From contig NZ_CP029193.1 of assembly GCF_008642355.1 (NCBI RefSeq), forward strand, positions 2,194,001-2,258,000: 64,000 nucleotides of DNA, written 5' to 3'. The DNA is from Streptomyces venezuelae. Lineage in GTDB: Bacteria > Actinomycetota > Actinomycetes > Streptomycetales > Streptomycetaceae. Under the pieces are notes generated by a model, which searched no databases, was not told the DNA's origin, and saw nothing but the letters and a program-made list of their open reading frames with translations. Below, piece by piece: positions 40,669 to 48,882 of the stretch (within the stretch, counting starts at the first letter, position 1; each line of letters opens with the position of its first letter). Both the position numbers and the translations under genes were made by a program.

Positions 40669-42121
40669 GTGTCGCCCTGTGGTCGGGGTGGATCCAGCCG
40701 GGTTTGCGGAACTTGAGGAAGGCGGCGGGCGCCAGGACGCCGAGTGCGAGCAGGCCGCCGCCGACGATCAGGAGGTAGCGCCACAGGGGGCCCTTGCCGA
40801 ACTGGTCGGGCGGTACGAAGCCGATGGCGAGCGCGGCGAGCGACGCGACGAATCCGACGGCCGCGACGACCTTCACGGCGGGGACGACGAAGCCGCGCGG
40901 CACCTCCGGCTGTGAAGCCCGCAGCCGTACGACGGCCACGAACATCAGCAGGTACGCGATGAGGTAGATCTGCACGGTGATGACGGAGAACATCCAGTAC
41001 GCGCTGGAGACGTCGTCACTGAAGGCGTACAGGACGCCGATCAGCGTGGTGACGACGCCCTGCGCGACCATGATGTTGCGCGGGACGCCCGCCTTGTTGA
41101 ACTTCTGCAGGACCGGCGGCAGGTAGCCCTCCTGGCGGGCGAGCGTGACCAGGCCCTTCGCGGGCCCGGCGAGCCACGTGAGCATGCCGCCGAGCGCCGC
41201 CATGACGAGCATGATCCCGACGACCTTCGTCAGCCAGCCGACGTGGAAGTGGTCGAAGAACGCCTGGAAGGCCTGCATCAGACCGGCGGTGAGGCTGAGC
41301 TCCTCCGACGGCATGACCCAGCTGATGGCCAGGGCCGGAAGGATGAAGATCAGCAGGACGAGGCCGGTGGCGAGGAAGATCGAGCGCGGGTACTCGGCGC
41401 GGGGGTGGCGCAGCGAGGACACGTGGACGCCGTTCATCTCCATGCCCGCGTAGGAGAGGAAGTTGTTGACGATGAGGACGAGGCTGGCGAGGCCGGTCCA
41501 CGGGGGCAGCCAGTGGTCGGGGCTCATGGGCGCGGCGGACTCGTTGCCCTGCCCGAGGAAGACGATGCCGAGGACGACGAGGACCACGCCGGGGACGAGG
41601 GTGCCGATGATCAGCCCCGAGGAGGAGAGCCCGGCGACTGTCTTGGTGCCCCGGCAGGTCACCCAGACACCCGTCCAGTAGATGACGACGATGACGATCG
41701 CTACGTAGGGGCCGTTTTCGGCGAGGCTCGGATGGATGACGTACGCGAACGTCGAGGCCACGTAGGCGAGCAGGCTCGGGTAGTACGCGATGGTCATGGC
41801 GAACTGGCACCACACGGCGACGAACCCCAGCGGCCTGCCCAGCGCCTCGCTCACCCACCTGTAGATGCCGCCCGACCATCCGGAGGCGAGCTCGGCGCCC
41901 ACGAGGGCGGTGGGGAGCAGGAAGACGACGGCGGGCAGGAGGTAGAGGAAGACGGCGGCCAGTCCGTAGATGGCCATCGACGGCGAGGGACGCAGGCTGG
42001 CGACGGACGCGGTGGTCATCAGGGCGAGCGTCACCCAGGAGATGAACTGCCTCGGAATGGCGGGGTCCGGTTCCGGCAGGCTTCCCGCACGGGTTTGCTG
42101 CGGTTCGTCCGTGTTCGTCAT
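40655..42121 (-). CDS. APC-superfamily amino acid permease or antiporter
   Basis: Twelve membrane helices across 488 residues. The GadC/YjeM-like glutamate:GABA antiporter group is suggested by PRQFISWVTLALMTTASVASLRPSP in pieces near the N-terminus, GWSGGIYRWVSEALG, YAGMEMNGVHVSSLRHPRAEYPR in pieces and GPAKGLVTLARQEGYLP. It probably moves an amino acid or amine across the cytoplasmic membrane; the ligand cannot be fixed. ATG 42121 is chosen because the membrane fold begins soon after; the frame stays open upstream to 42469 through non-coding-like text. It is first in an operon with the DUF998 and hydrolase genes. Confidence 0.9.
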   Translation of the reverse strand: MTNTDEPQQTRAGSLPEPDPAIPRQFISWVTLALMTTASVASLRPSPSMAIYGLAAVFLYLLPAVVFLLPTALVGAELASGWSGGIYRWVSEALGRPLGFVAVWCQFAMTIAYYPSLLAYVASTFAYVIHPSLAENGPYVAIVIVVIYWTGVWVTCRGTKTVAGLSSSGLIIGTLVPGVVLVVLGIVFLGQGNESAAPMSPDHWLPPWTGLASLVLIVNNFLSYAGMEMNGVHVSSLRHPRAEYPRSIFLATGLVLLIFILPALAISWVMPSEELSLTAGLMQAFQAFFDHFHVGWLTKVVGIMLVMAALGGMLTWLAGPAKGLVTLARQEGYLPPVLQKFNKAGVPRNIMVAQGVVTTLIGVLYAFSDDVSSAYWMFSVITVQIYLIAYLLMFVAVVRLRASQPEVPRGFVVPAVKVVAAVGFVASLAALAIGFVPPDQFGKGPLWRYLLIVGGGLLALGVLAPAAFLKFRKPGWIHPDHRATHEPR

Positions 42122-42178
42122 GCGCTCATGATCGTCGGAGCGGCGGGGGCCCGCATGTCGCCGCATACCCGGCGGGGG

Positions 42179-42184
42179 TAAGGT
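42179..42184 (+). promoter_or_regulatory. TAAGGT -10 element of a probable leaderless DUF6153 gene
   Basis: TAAGGT lies 7 bases before ATG 42192, in the 70-base gap between divergent starts. No Shine-Dalgarno sequence intervenes. Confidence 0.5.
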
Positions 42185-42191
42185 CGGCCGC

Positions 42192-42794
42192 ATGGCGAGG
42201 ACGGGGCCGAGGATCGGCGACGGGACCGGGCGGCTGTTGCTGCTCGCCGCGCTGCTGCTCGGAATCGTGACGATGCACACGTTGGGGCATCCCTCGGGCG
42301 ACCACGGGGGCGCCCCGGAACCGGCCGCGATGCGGCACACCGGGGTCACCACGCCACCCCCGCACCCACCCCGTCTCGACGCACTGTCCCACGGGACGGA
42401 CACGGCACAGCCCGAACGCGACGCGGCTGCCCGCGGGACGGGGGCCGCCGATCCTCGGCCCGGCGCCAACGAGCGACAACTCGGCGCCGCCGCCCACCAG
42501 GCAGGGGCCGCCGTTCAGTACAGCGGCGCCGCCGCGCACCGGCGTGGCGTCGGGGACCGGCTCGTTGCCGATGCTTCGCACGGGTCGGGCGACGGGATGG
42601 CGATGGATCCGCTGTCCGTGTGCCTCGCGGTGCTCGGCGCGTTCACGCTGCTCGTGCTGGTGCGGGCCGGGCTGCTGCGGCCGGGTGGGGTCGTCGACCG
42701 TTCGCGTACGCCGGGACGGCTCCTGCACGCCCTGCGGCCGAACCCGCCGCCGCCTCGCACACTCCTCTCCCACCTGTCGGTGCTGCGTATTTAG
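42192..42794 (+). CDS. DUF6153-type membrane-anchored protein, likely copper-associated
   Basis: 200 residues with a first hydrophobic helix RLLLLAALLLGIVTMHTLGHP (about residues 14-34), a long His/Ala/Gly-rich external loop, and a second helix VCLAVLGAFTLLVLVRAGLL (about 140-160), then a basic tail. This layout matches the DUF6153 family seen next to copper oxidases in Streptomyces. The loop has His residues in the HP.GDHGG, AAHQAG and DASHGSGDGMAMD segments. The multicopper oxidase gene follows 144 bases downstream in the same direction. A metal-handling role is inferred from position and His content. The ATG has the TAAGGT element 7 bases before it. Confidence 0.75.
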   Translation: MARTGPRIGDGTGRLLLLAALLLGIVTMHTLGHPSGDHGGAPEPAAMRHTGVTTPPPHPPRLDALSHGTDTAQPERDAAARGTGAADPRPGANERQLGAAAHQAGAAVQYSGAAAHRRGVGDRLVADASHGSGDGMAMDPLSVCLAVLGAFTLLVLVRAGLLRPGGVVDRSRTPGRLLHALRPNPPPPRTLLSHLSVLRI

Positions 42795-42938
42795 GCCTGC
42801 GCACCGGCTGCTTCGCGCTGCCCGTGGAACTCGTGGCGTCCCGATGGGGACCCGCGGGCGCCGAGCCGTGCACCAGAAGCAGCAGACGTGTCCAGCCGCA
42901 CGCACCACACGCACCACACGACGAGGTGTCACTCAGTC

Positions 42939-44615
42939 ATGCGTAATGAAGTTTCCATGCGCGTTCCCTCCGGACGCGGCCCCTCCCGGCGCGCCGTGCT
43001 CGGCGCCGCCGCCGCGGTCGCCGGGACGGGGATCCTGACGGCCTGTTCCGACGCGGACCCGGGCCGCCGTACAGGGCACGGCGGTCACGGCAGTCACGGT
43101 CAGGGCGGGGCCTCCGGCCCTGACGGATACGTGGACCCCGCGGGCAGGGAGGTCGCGGACGCCGAGAAGAAGCGGGGCCGTGGCGGCCGCACCCGTGAGG
43201 TCAGACTGACGGCCGCACAGACCGGGCTCGACCTGGGCGGGCCCACCGTCAGGACATGGGCGTACGGGGACCGGCTCCCCGGCAAGGAGGTCCGCGTCAC
43301 CGCGGGCGACACCCTCGCCCTCACCCTCGCCAACCACCTGCCGCGGGCCACGTCCCTGCACTGGCACGGCGTCGCCCTCCGCAACGACATGGACGGCGTC
43401 CCCGGCCTCACCCAGCAGGACATCAAGCCCGGCGCGGACTTCACCTACCGCTTCGCGGTGCCGCACCCGGGGACGTACTGGTTCCACCCCCACTCCGGAA
43501 CCCAGCAGGACAGAGGCCTGTACGCACCCCTGATCGTGGAGGACCCGAGGGAGCCCTTGAAGTACGACAAGGAGTGGGTCGTCGTCCTCGACGACTGGGT
43601 CGACGGAGTGGACGGATCAACCCCGGACGGCGTGCTCGCGGAACTGAGCAAGGGCATGGCGGACCATGACATGGGCGGTGACTCGGGGGGCGATGGCGGC
43701 GGCCACGGCGGACACGACATGTCGAACATGGCGGACATGACCCACGCCGCCCTGCGGGCAGACGGCTCCCCCGCCCCCGGCCCCTCCCGCATGATGATGG
43801 GCGCCACGAGCGGCCTGCTCGGCGGCGACGCGGGCGACGTCGCCTACCCGCACTACCTGGTCAACGGGCGTACGGCCAAGGCGCCCACGCAGTTCCGCGC
43901 CCGCCCCGGCGACCGCATCCGCCTGCGCGTCATCAACGCCGGCGGTGACACCGCGTTCCGCGTCGCGCTCGGCGGCCACGAGATGACGGTGACGCACACC
44001 GACGGCTTCCCCGTGCGGCACACGGCGACGGACGCGCTGCTCCTCGGCATGGGTGAGCGGTACGACGTGCTGGTCACCGCCAAGGACGGTGTCTTCCCGC
44101 TGACCGCACTGGCCGAGGGCAAGAAGGAAGCGGCCCTCGCGGTGCTGCGCACGGGCGGCGGCGCCACACCCACGGCGTCGGCCCGCCCCGCCGAGCTGAA
44201 GGGCCGCCTCCTGACGGCGGACAAGCTGCGCGCGCACGAGTCCGTGGCGCTGCCTTCCCGCAGGCCGGACCGCACGATCCGGCTCCGACTGACGGGCGGC
44301 ATGGCCAAGTACGACTGGGCCTTCGACAAGAAGCCCTACGCCCCGGGACAGCGTCACCCCGTCCGCGCGGGTGAGCGGGTCCGCCTGACGTTCGCCAACT
44401 CGACGTCGATGTGGCACCCCGTCCACCTCCACGGCCACACCTTCGCCCTGGCGGGCGTGCGCGGCGGCCCCCGCAAGGACACGGCCATCGTGCTGCCGAA
44501 CGGCACGCTTTCGGTGGACTTCGAGGCGGACAACCCGGGCCTGTGGATGATCCACTGCCACAATGTCTACCACGCGGAGGCGGGAATGATGACGGTACTC
44601 GGTTACCGCACCTGA
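42939..44615 (+). CDS. Tat lipoprotein multicopper oxidase with Met/His-rich insert
   Basis: Probably a periplasm-side cuprous oxidase or laccase-like enzyme. The Tat motif SRRAVLG and the lipobox LTAC (Cys36) give a lipid-anchored protein. All copper motifs are present: HWHG, HPHSG, HPVHLHGH and HCHNVYHAEAGM (type 1 Cys-His-Met). Between domains 1 and 2 lies an insert rich in Met, His and Asp/Gly (DHDMGG, GHGGHDMSNMADM, MMMG), comparable to the Met-rich segment of CueO. ATG 42939 has GAGGTG about 10 bases upstream; ATG 42957 would also keep the signal. A 16-nt stem terminator follows. Confidence 0.92.
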   Translation: MRNEVSMRVPSGRGPSRRAVLGAAAAVAGTGILTACSDADPGRRTGHGGHGSHGQGGASGPDGYVDPAGREVADAEKKRGRGGRTREVRLTAAQTGLDLGGPTVRTWAYGDRLPGKEVRVTAGDTLALTLANHLPRATSLHWHGVALRNDMDGVPGLTQQDIKPGADFTYRFAVPHPGTYWFHPHSGTQQDRGLYAPLIVEDPREPLKYDKEWVVVLDDWVDGVDGSTPDGVLAELSKGMADHDMGGDSGGDGGGHGGHDMSNMADMTHAALRADGSPAPGPSRMMMGATSGLLGGDAGDVAYPHYLVNGRTAKAPTQFRARPGDRIRLRVINAGGDTAFRVALGGHEMTVTHTDGFPVRHTATDALLLGMGERYDVLVTAKDGVFPLTALAEGKKEAALAVLRTGGGATPTASARPAELKGRLLTADKLRAHESVALPSRRPDRTIRLRLTGGMAKYDWAFDKKPYAPGQRHPVRAGERVRLTFANSTSMWHPVHLHGHTFALAGVRGGPRKDTAIVLPNGTLSVDFEADNPGLWMIHCHNVYHAEAGMMTVLGYRT

Positions 44616-44623
44616 CGGGCAGT

Positions 44624-44645
44624 CACGCGGGCCGGGACCCGCGTG
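44624..44645 (+). terminator. Terminator hairpin behind the multicopper oxidase gene
   Basis: CACGCGGG (44624-44631) and CCCGCGTG (44638-44645) form a perfect 8-bp stem with a 6-base loop, starting 9 bases after the stop codon. A second weaker hairpin (CCCGGAC/GTCCGGG) follows closely. No T-run, as is usual in this GC range. Confidence 0.6.
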
Positions 44646-44786
44646 GGGCGCGCTCCCGGACACCCGTCCGGGGGCGTCGCCCCGGGCCACCATAAATGTG
44701 GGCATTCACGCCAGAAAGAGGGACAATGACGGCATAAACACCCGCAGGCCGCCACCTGACCTGCCCCTTCCCGAAGGGGCCCTGCC

Positions 44787-45575
44787 ATGACCACGCCCGG
44801 CACCCCTCCCCCACCGCCCCAATGGGGGCAACGGCCACCAGAACCGCCGCCGCAGCCGCTCCGCAACGGCCTCGGCGTCGCGTCCCTGGTGCTCGGCATC
44901 ATCGGGGTGCTGTGCGGTTTGATCCCGCTGCTGTTCTGGGCCGCCGGCGTCCTCGCCGTCCTGGCGCTGGTCTTCGGGTGCGTCGGAATCGGGCGCGCCC
45001 GCAAGGGACAGGCGGACAACAAGGGCGTGGCGATCTGGGGCACGTCGCTCGGCGCGGTCGCCGCGATCCTCGCGGTGGTCGGGCTCGCCATCACGGTCAC
45101 GGTGGTCAACGACACGGTGGACGATCTGCACAGTACGGGCGGCAAGAAGGAGTCCTCCACGGCAAGAGGGCCCGACTCCGATGCGCTGCGGTTCGGGGAG
45201 GCGTTCGCGTACGACGACGGCGTGAAGGTGACCGTCGCGAAGCCCTCTCCCTACCGGCCCGGCCCCTACGCGGTCGGGCACGCCGACGGCAACAAGGCCC
45301 TGACCGTCAAGATCACCGTGGTCAACGGCTCGGGGAACACCATCGACCTGGATCTGTCCACCGTGACGTTCAAGGACGCCGACGGCGCACAGGGCGAGAT
45401 GATCTTCTCCGGCGACATGCCGAGGGAGCTGGGCGGCAAACTGCAGCCCGGCGAGCGGTCCACCGCCACGTACGCGGTGAGTCTTCCCTCCGACGCGGCG
45501 TCGGTCCTGGAGGTCCAGGTCGAGCCGGGCCTGCTCGCGTACGACAGCGAGAGTTGGTCCGGGCCCGTTAGGTGA
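44787..45575 (+). CDS. DUF4190/DUF4352-type membrane protein with external Ig-like domain
   Basis: A Pro/Gln-rich cytoplasmic N-terminus (about 25 residues) precedes two membrane helices (GVASLVLGIIGVLCGLIPLLFW and GTSLGAVAAILAVVGLAITV) with the DUF4190 linker FGCVGIGRARKGQADNKGVAIWG in pieces. The C-terminal half is a beta-sandwich resembling DUF4352 (KALTVKITVVNGSGNTIDLDLSTV, FSGDMPRELGGKLQPGERSTATYAV in pieces). This architecture is common in Streptomyces and of unknown role, perhaps a surface sensor. ATG 44787 lacks a strong ribosome-binding site. Confidence 0.85.
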   Translation: MTTPGTPPPPPQWGQRPPEPPPQPLRNGLGVASLVLGIIGVLCGLIPLLFWAAGVLAVLALVFGCVGIGRARKGQADNKGVAIWGTSLGAVAAILAVVGLAITVTVVNDTVDDLHSTGGKKESSTARGPDSDALRFGEAFAYDDGVKVTVAKPSPYRPGPYAVGHADGNKALTVKITVVNGSGNTIDLDLSTVTFKDADGAQGEMIFSGDMPRELGGKLQPGERSTATYAVSLPSDAASVLEVQVEPGLLAYDSESWSGPVR

Positions 45576-45609
45576 GATCACCGACAGGCCATCGCGTCGC
45601 TCTGACGAT

Positions 45610-45615
45610 TACACT
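45610..45615 (+). promoter_or_regulatory. TACACT -10-like element before nadE
   Basis: TACACT lies 6 bases before GTG 45622 with no ribosome-binding site between, suggesting a leaderless nadE transcript. Confidence 0.4.
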
Positions 45616-45621
45616 GATTCC

Positions 45622-47382
45622 GTGCCTCAACTACGCCTCGCTCTGAATCAGATCGACTCGACCGTCGGCGATCTCGCCGGGAACGCCGAGGCGGTCGTCC
45701 GCTGGACCCGGCACTCCGCCGAGCAGGGGGCGCATCTCGTCGCGTTCCCCGAGATGGTGCTGACCGGGTATCCCGTCGAGGACCTCGCTCTGCGTTCGTC
45801 CTTCGTCCAGGCCTCGCGGGACGCGCTGCGCGCGCTCGCCGTGCGGCTGAGAGACGAGGGGTTCGGGGAGCTGCCGGTCGTCGTCGGCTATCTCGACCGT
45901 ACCGAGGAGGCCAAGCCCAAGTTCGGCCAGCCCGCGGGGGCCCCGCGCAACGCGGGCGCCGTGCTGTACCGCGGCGAGGCCGTCCTGACCTACTCCAAGC
46001 ACCACCTCCCCAACTACGGCGTCTTCGACGAGTTCCGCTACTTCGTGCCGGGCGAGACGCTGCCGGTCGTGCGCGTGCACGGCGTGGACGTCGCGCTCGC
46101 CATCTGCGAGGACCTCTGGCAGGACGGCGGCCGCGTGCCGGCGACGCGCAGTGCGGGGGCGGGGCTGCTGCTCTCCATCAACGCGTCGCCGTACGAGCAG
46201 AACAAGGACGACCAGCGGCTCGAGCTCGTGCGCAAGCGTGCGCAGGAGGCCGGCTGCACCACCGCCTATCTCGCGATGATCGGCGGGCAGGACGAGCTGG
46301 TCTTCGACGGGGACTCGATCGTCGTCGACAAGGACGGCGAAGTCATCGCGCGGGCCCCGCAGTTCGCCGAGGGCTGCATCGTGCTGGACCTGGAGCTGCC
46401 GGCCGCCGCGCCCGTGCCGCCGTCCGGCGTCGTGGACGACGGGCTGCGCATCGAGCACGTGACGCTGTCGCAGGAGCCGCTTCCCGCGTACGAGGGCGAG
46501 CTGACCGGCGGGTACGCCGAGCGGCTCGACGACGACGAGGAGGTGTACTCGGCGCTGGTCGTGGGCCTGCGCGCGTACGCCGCGAAGAACGGTTTCAGCA
46601 GCGTCCTCATCGGGCTCTCCGGCGGCATCGACTCCGCGCTCACCGCCGCCATCGCCTGCGACGCGCTCGGCGCGCAGAACGTGTACGGCGTCGCCATGCC
46701 GTCCCGTTACTCCTCGGAGCACTCCATCGGCGACGCGGAGGAGCTGGCGCGGCGCACCGGGCTGAACTTCCGCACCGTGCCGATCGCGCCGATGTTCGAC
46801 GCGTACATGGGCTCGCTCGGGCTCACCGGTCTCGCCGAGGAGAACCTCCAGTCGCGGCTGCGCGGCACGATGCTGATGGCGCTCTCCAACCAGGAGGGCC
46901 ACATCGTGCTCGCGCCGGGCAACAAGTCCGAGCTGGCCGTCGGCTACTCGACGCTCTACGGCGACTCCGTCGGCGCGTACGGCCCCATCAAGGACGTCTA
47001 CAAGACGGCGATCTTCCGGCTCGCCAAGTGGCGCAACCGTGCGGCCGAGGAGCGCGGGCAGACGCCGCCGATCCCGGAGAACTCCATCAGCAAGCCGCCG
47101 AGCGCCGAGCTGCGCCCGGACCAGGTCGACACGGACTCGCTCCCCGACTACCCGGTCCTCGACGCGATCCTGGAGCTCTACGTCGACCGTGACCAGGGCG
47201 CCGACAGGATCGTGGCCGCGGGCTACGACCGTGAGCTGGTCACCAAGACGCTGCGGATGGTGGACACCGCGGAGTACAAGCGGCGGCAGTACCCGCCGGG
47301 GACGAAGATCTCGGCGAAGGGCTTCGGCAAGGACCGCCGTCTCCCGATCACGAACCGCTGGCGGGAGTCCGCCTCCGGCTGA
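45622..47382 (+). CDS. nadE: Glutamine-dependent NAD+ synthetase
   Basis: Converts nicotinic acid adenine dinucleotide to NAD+ using ammonia from glutamine. An N-terminal nitrilase-type glutaminase (about residues 1-270) shows the Glu-Lys-Cys set: Glu in FPEMVLTGYPVEDL, Lys in YSKHHLPNYGVFDE and Cys in LAICEDLWQDGG. The C-terminal synthetase holds the P-loop GLSGGIDSALTAAIACDALG and VYGVAMPSRYSSEHS, NKSELAVGYSTLYGD. The length of 586 aa fits the two-domain actinobacterial enzyme. GTG 45622 has a -10-like element 6 bases upstream and no Shine-Dalgarno sequence. It is convergent with an MFS gene, with a strong shared terminator. Confidence 0.95.
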   Translation: MPQLRLALNQIDSTVGDLAGNAEAVVRWTRHSAEQGAHLVAFPEMVLTGYPVEDLALRSSFVQASRDALRALAVRLRDEGFGELPVVVGYLDRTEEAKPKFGQPAGAPRNAGAVLYRGEAVLTYSKHHLPNYGVFDEFRYFVPGETLPVVRVHGVDVALAICEDLWQDGGRVPATRSAGAGLLLSINASPYEQNKDDQRLELVRKRAQEAGCTTAYLAMIGGQDELVFDGDSIVVDKDGEVIARAPQFAEGCIVLDLELPAAAPVPPSGVVDDGLRIEHVTLSQEPLPAYEGELTGGYAERLDDDEEVYSALVVGLRAYAAKNGFSSVLIGLSGGIDSALTAAIACDALGAQNVYGVAMPSRYSSEHSIGDAEELARRTGLNFRTVPIAPMFDAYMGSLGLTGLAEENLQSRLRGTMLMALSNQEGHIVLAPGNKSELAVGYSTLYGDSVGAYGPIKDVYKTAIFRLAKWRNRAAEERGQTPPIPENSISKPPSAELRPDQVDTDSLPDYPVLDAILELYVDRDQGADRIVAAGYDRELVTKTLRMVDTAEYKRRQYPPGTKISAKGFGKDRRLPITNRWRESASG

Positions 47383-47388
47383 GGGGGC

Positions 47389-47427
47389 GGTGTTCCGGGC
47401 CGCCGCTTCGTGGCGGCCCAGAACACC
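47389..47427. terminator. Bidirectional terminator between nadE and the convergent MFS gene
   Basis: Arms 47389-47404 and 47412-47427 pair as GGTGTTC/GAACACC plus GGGCCGCC/GGCGGCCC with one C-A mismatch and a 7-base loop. It starts 6 bases after the nadE stop and serves both strands. Confidence 0.8.
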
Positions 47428-47484
47428 CATCCGTTTTCCCGGCACCGCACGGAGCTGTAGGGCACGCGTGCGCGGGCGAGCCGG

Positions 47485-48702
47485 TCAGGAGCGGGCCGGT
47501 TCGCGGTGCTCGGGCGTCGACGACGCCACCAACCGCTCCGCACCCCGCACGGGCCCCCTCCGCAGGTCCACCGCGTACGCCAGGCCCGCCACCGCGAGGC
47601 CGAGCACCGCGAGAACCGCGCCGGTCACCGCGGGCGACGTCGTGCCGAAGCCCGCCGCCAGCGCGAGGCCGCCGATCCACGCGCCGCCCGCATTGGCGAG
47701 GTTGAAGGCGCCCTGGTTGGCGGAGGAGGCCAGCGACGGCGCGGCCGCCGCCTTCTCCATGACCATGAGCTGCAGCGGCGAGCCCGTCGTGAACGCCGCC
47801 ATCCCGAGCAGCACGACGCCGAGCGCGGCGCTCCACGCCGCGGTCATGAGCAGCGGGAAGAAGCCAAGGACCACGGCGAGCGAGATGAGCCCGCCGAAGA
47901 GCGTGCCGCGCAGGGAGCGGTCCGCGAGACGGCCGCCCAGGAGGTTGCCCGCGGTCGCGCCGACGCCGAACAGGGCGAGGAGGAGGGTGACGCTGGACTC
48001 GGCGTAGCCGGCCGTGTCGGTCAGCATCGGCGTGATGTAGCTGTACGCGGAGAACAGCGCTCCGAAGCCCGCGACGGTCGTGCCGAGCGCCAGCCAGACC
48101 GGGACGCTGCGCAGCGCCCTGAGTTCGCCGCGCAGTCCTGCCGCGTCGCCGTGGGCATGGTCGGCGGGGACCAGGAGGGCGAGCGCGGCGATGGCCGCGA
48201 GCCCGATGGCGCTCACCGCGAGGAACGTGGCGCGCCAGCCGAGCTGCTGTCCCATCGCGGTGGCGACCGGCACGCCCACGATGTTGGCGACGGTCAGGCC
48301 GAGGAACATCAGGGAGACCGAGCGGGCCTTTCGCTCGGGCGCGACGAGCCCGGTGGCGACCACCGCGCCGACGCCGAAGAACGCGCCGTGCGGCAGTCCG
48401 CTGAGGAAGCGCGCGGCCATGAGCAGGTGGTAGTCGGGGGCTGCCGCCGAGAGTGCGTTGCCGACGACGAACAGGACCATGAGGCCGATGAGGACGCGGC
48501 GGCGCGGGAGCTTCGCGGTGACGGCGGCGAGCAGCGGGGCTCCGATGACGACGCCGAGCGCGTACGCGGAGACGAGGTGTCCGGCGACCGGGATGGATAT
48601 GTCCAGGTCGTCGGCGACGTTGGGCAGCAGGCCCATCATCACGAACTCGGTCGTGCCGATGCCGAAGGCGCCCACGGCGAGGGCGAGCAGGGCCAGGGGC
48701 AT
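47485..48702 (-). CDS. MFS transporter, DHA1-type (12 membrane helices)
   Basis: Exporter of the AraJ/Cmx group. The first helix ALLALAVGAFGIGTTEFVMMGLLPNVADDL in pieces is characteristic, followed by the A motif region GAPLLAAVTAKLPRRRVLIG and FLSGLPHGAFFGVGAVVATGLV. The second half has GNLLGGRLADRSLRGTLFGG and NQGAFNLANAGGAWIGGLAL. The length is 405 aa. ATG 48702 has GGAAGG upstream. A near-perfect inverted repeat lies 86 bases before the start and may be an operator. Substrate unknown; relatives export sugars, chloramphenicol or purines. Confidence 0.9.
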   Translation of the reverse strand: MPLALLALAVGAFGIGTTEFVMMGLLPNVADDLDISIPVAGHLVSAYALGVVIGAPLLAAVTAKLPRRRVLIGLMVLFVVGNALSAAAPDYHLLMAARFLSGLPHGAFFGVGAVVATGLVAPERKARSVSLMFLGLTVANIVGVPVATAMGQQLGWRATFLAVSAIGLAAIAALALLVPADHAHGDAAGLRGELRALRSVPVWLALGTTVAGFGALFSAYSYITPMLTDTAGYAESSVTLLLALFGVGATAGNLLGGRLADRSLRGTLFGGLISLAVVLGFFPLLMTAAWSAALGVVLLGMAAFTTGSPLQLMVMEKAAAAPSLASSANQGAFNLANAGGAWIGGLALAAGFGTTSPAVTGAVLAVLGLAVAGLAYAVDLRRGPVRGAERLVASSTPEHREPARS

Positions 48703-48787
48703 GAAGAAGTACCTTCCACGGATGCGGGGGCAGTGGGGGGAGGGTGTGGGGCGGGGAGAGGGTGTGGAGCGGGGGGATACGGAGAAC

Positions 48788-48805
48788 CCGTAAGTTTACT
48801 TGCGG
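48788..48805. promoter_or_regulatory. Inverted repeat CCGTAAG-TTTA-CTTGCGG upstream of the MFS gene
   Basis: The 7-base arms match except at one position, around 4 AT bases. The central GTAAGTTTAC is itself palindromic. It resembles HxlR/MarR-type sites (AAGTAAACTTAC). No regulator of that type is encoded nearby. Confidence 0.4.
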
Positions 48806-48882
48806 AACAAAGCCGCGCCCGCCACGTATTCCGTCCCCGCCTATGTCGTCCCCGCGTATTCCGCCCCCGTGCCCTTACCGCT

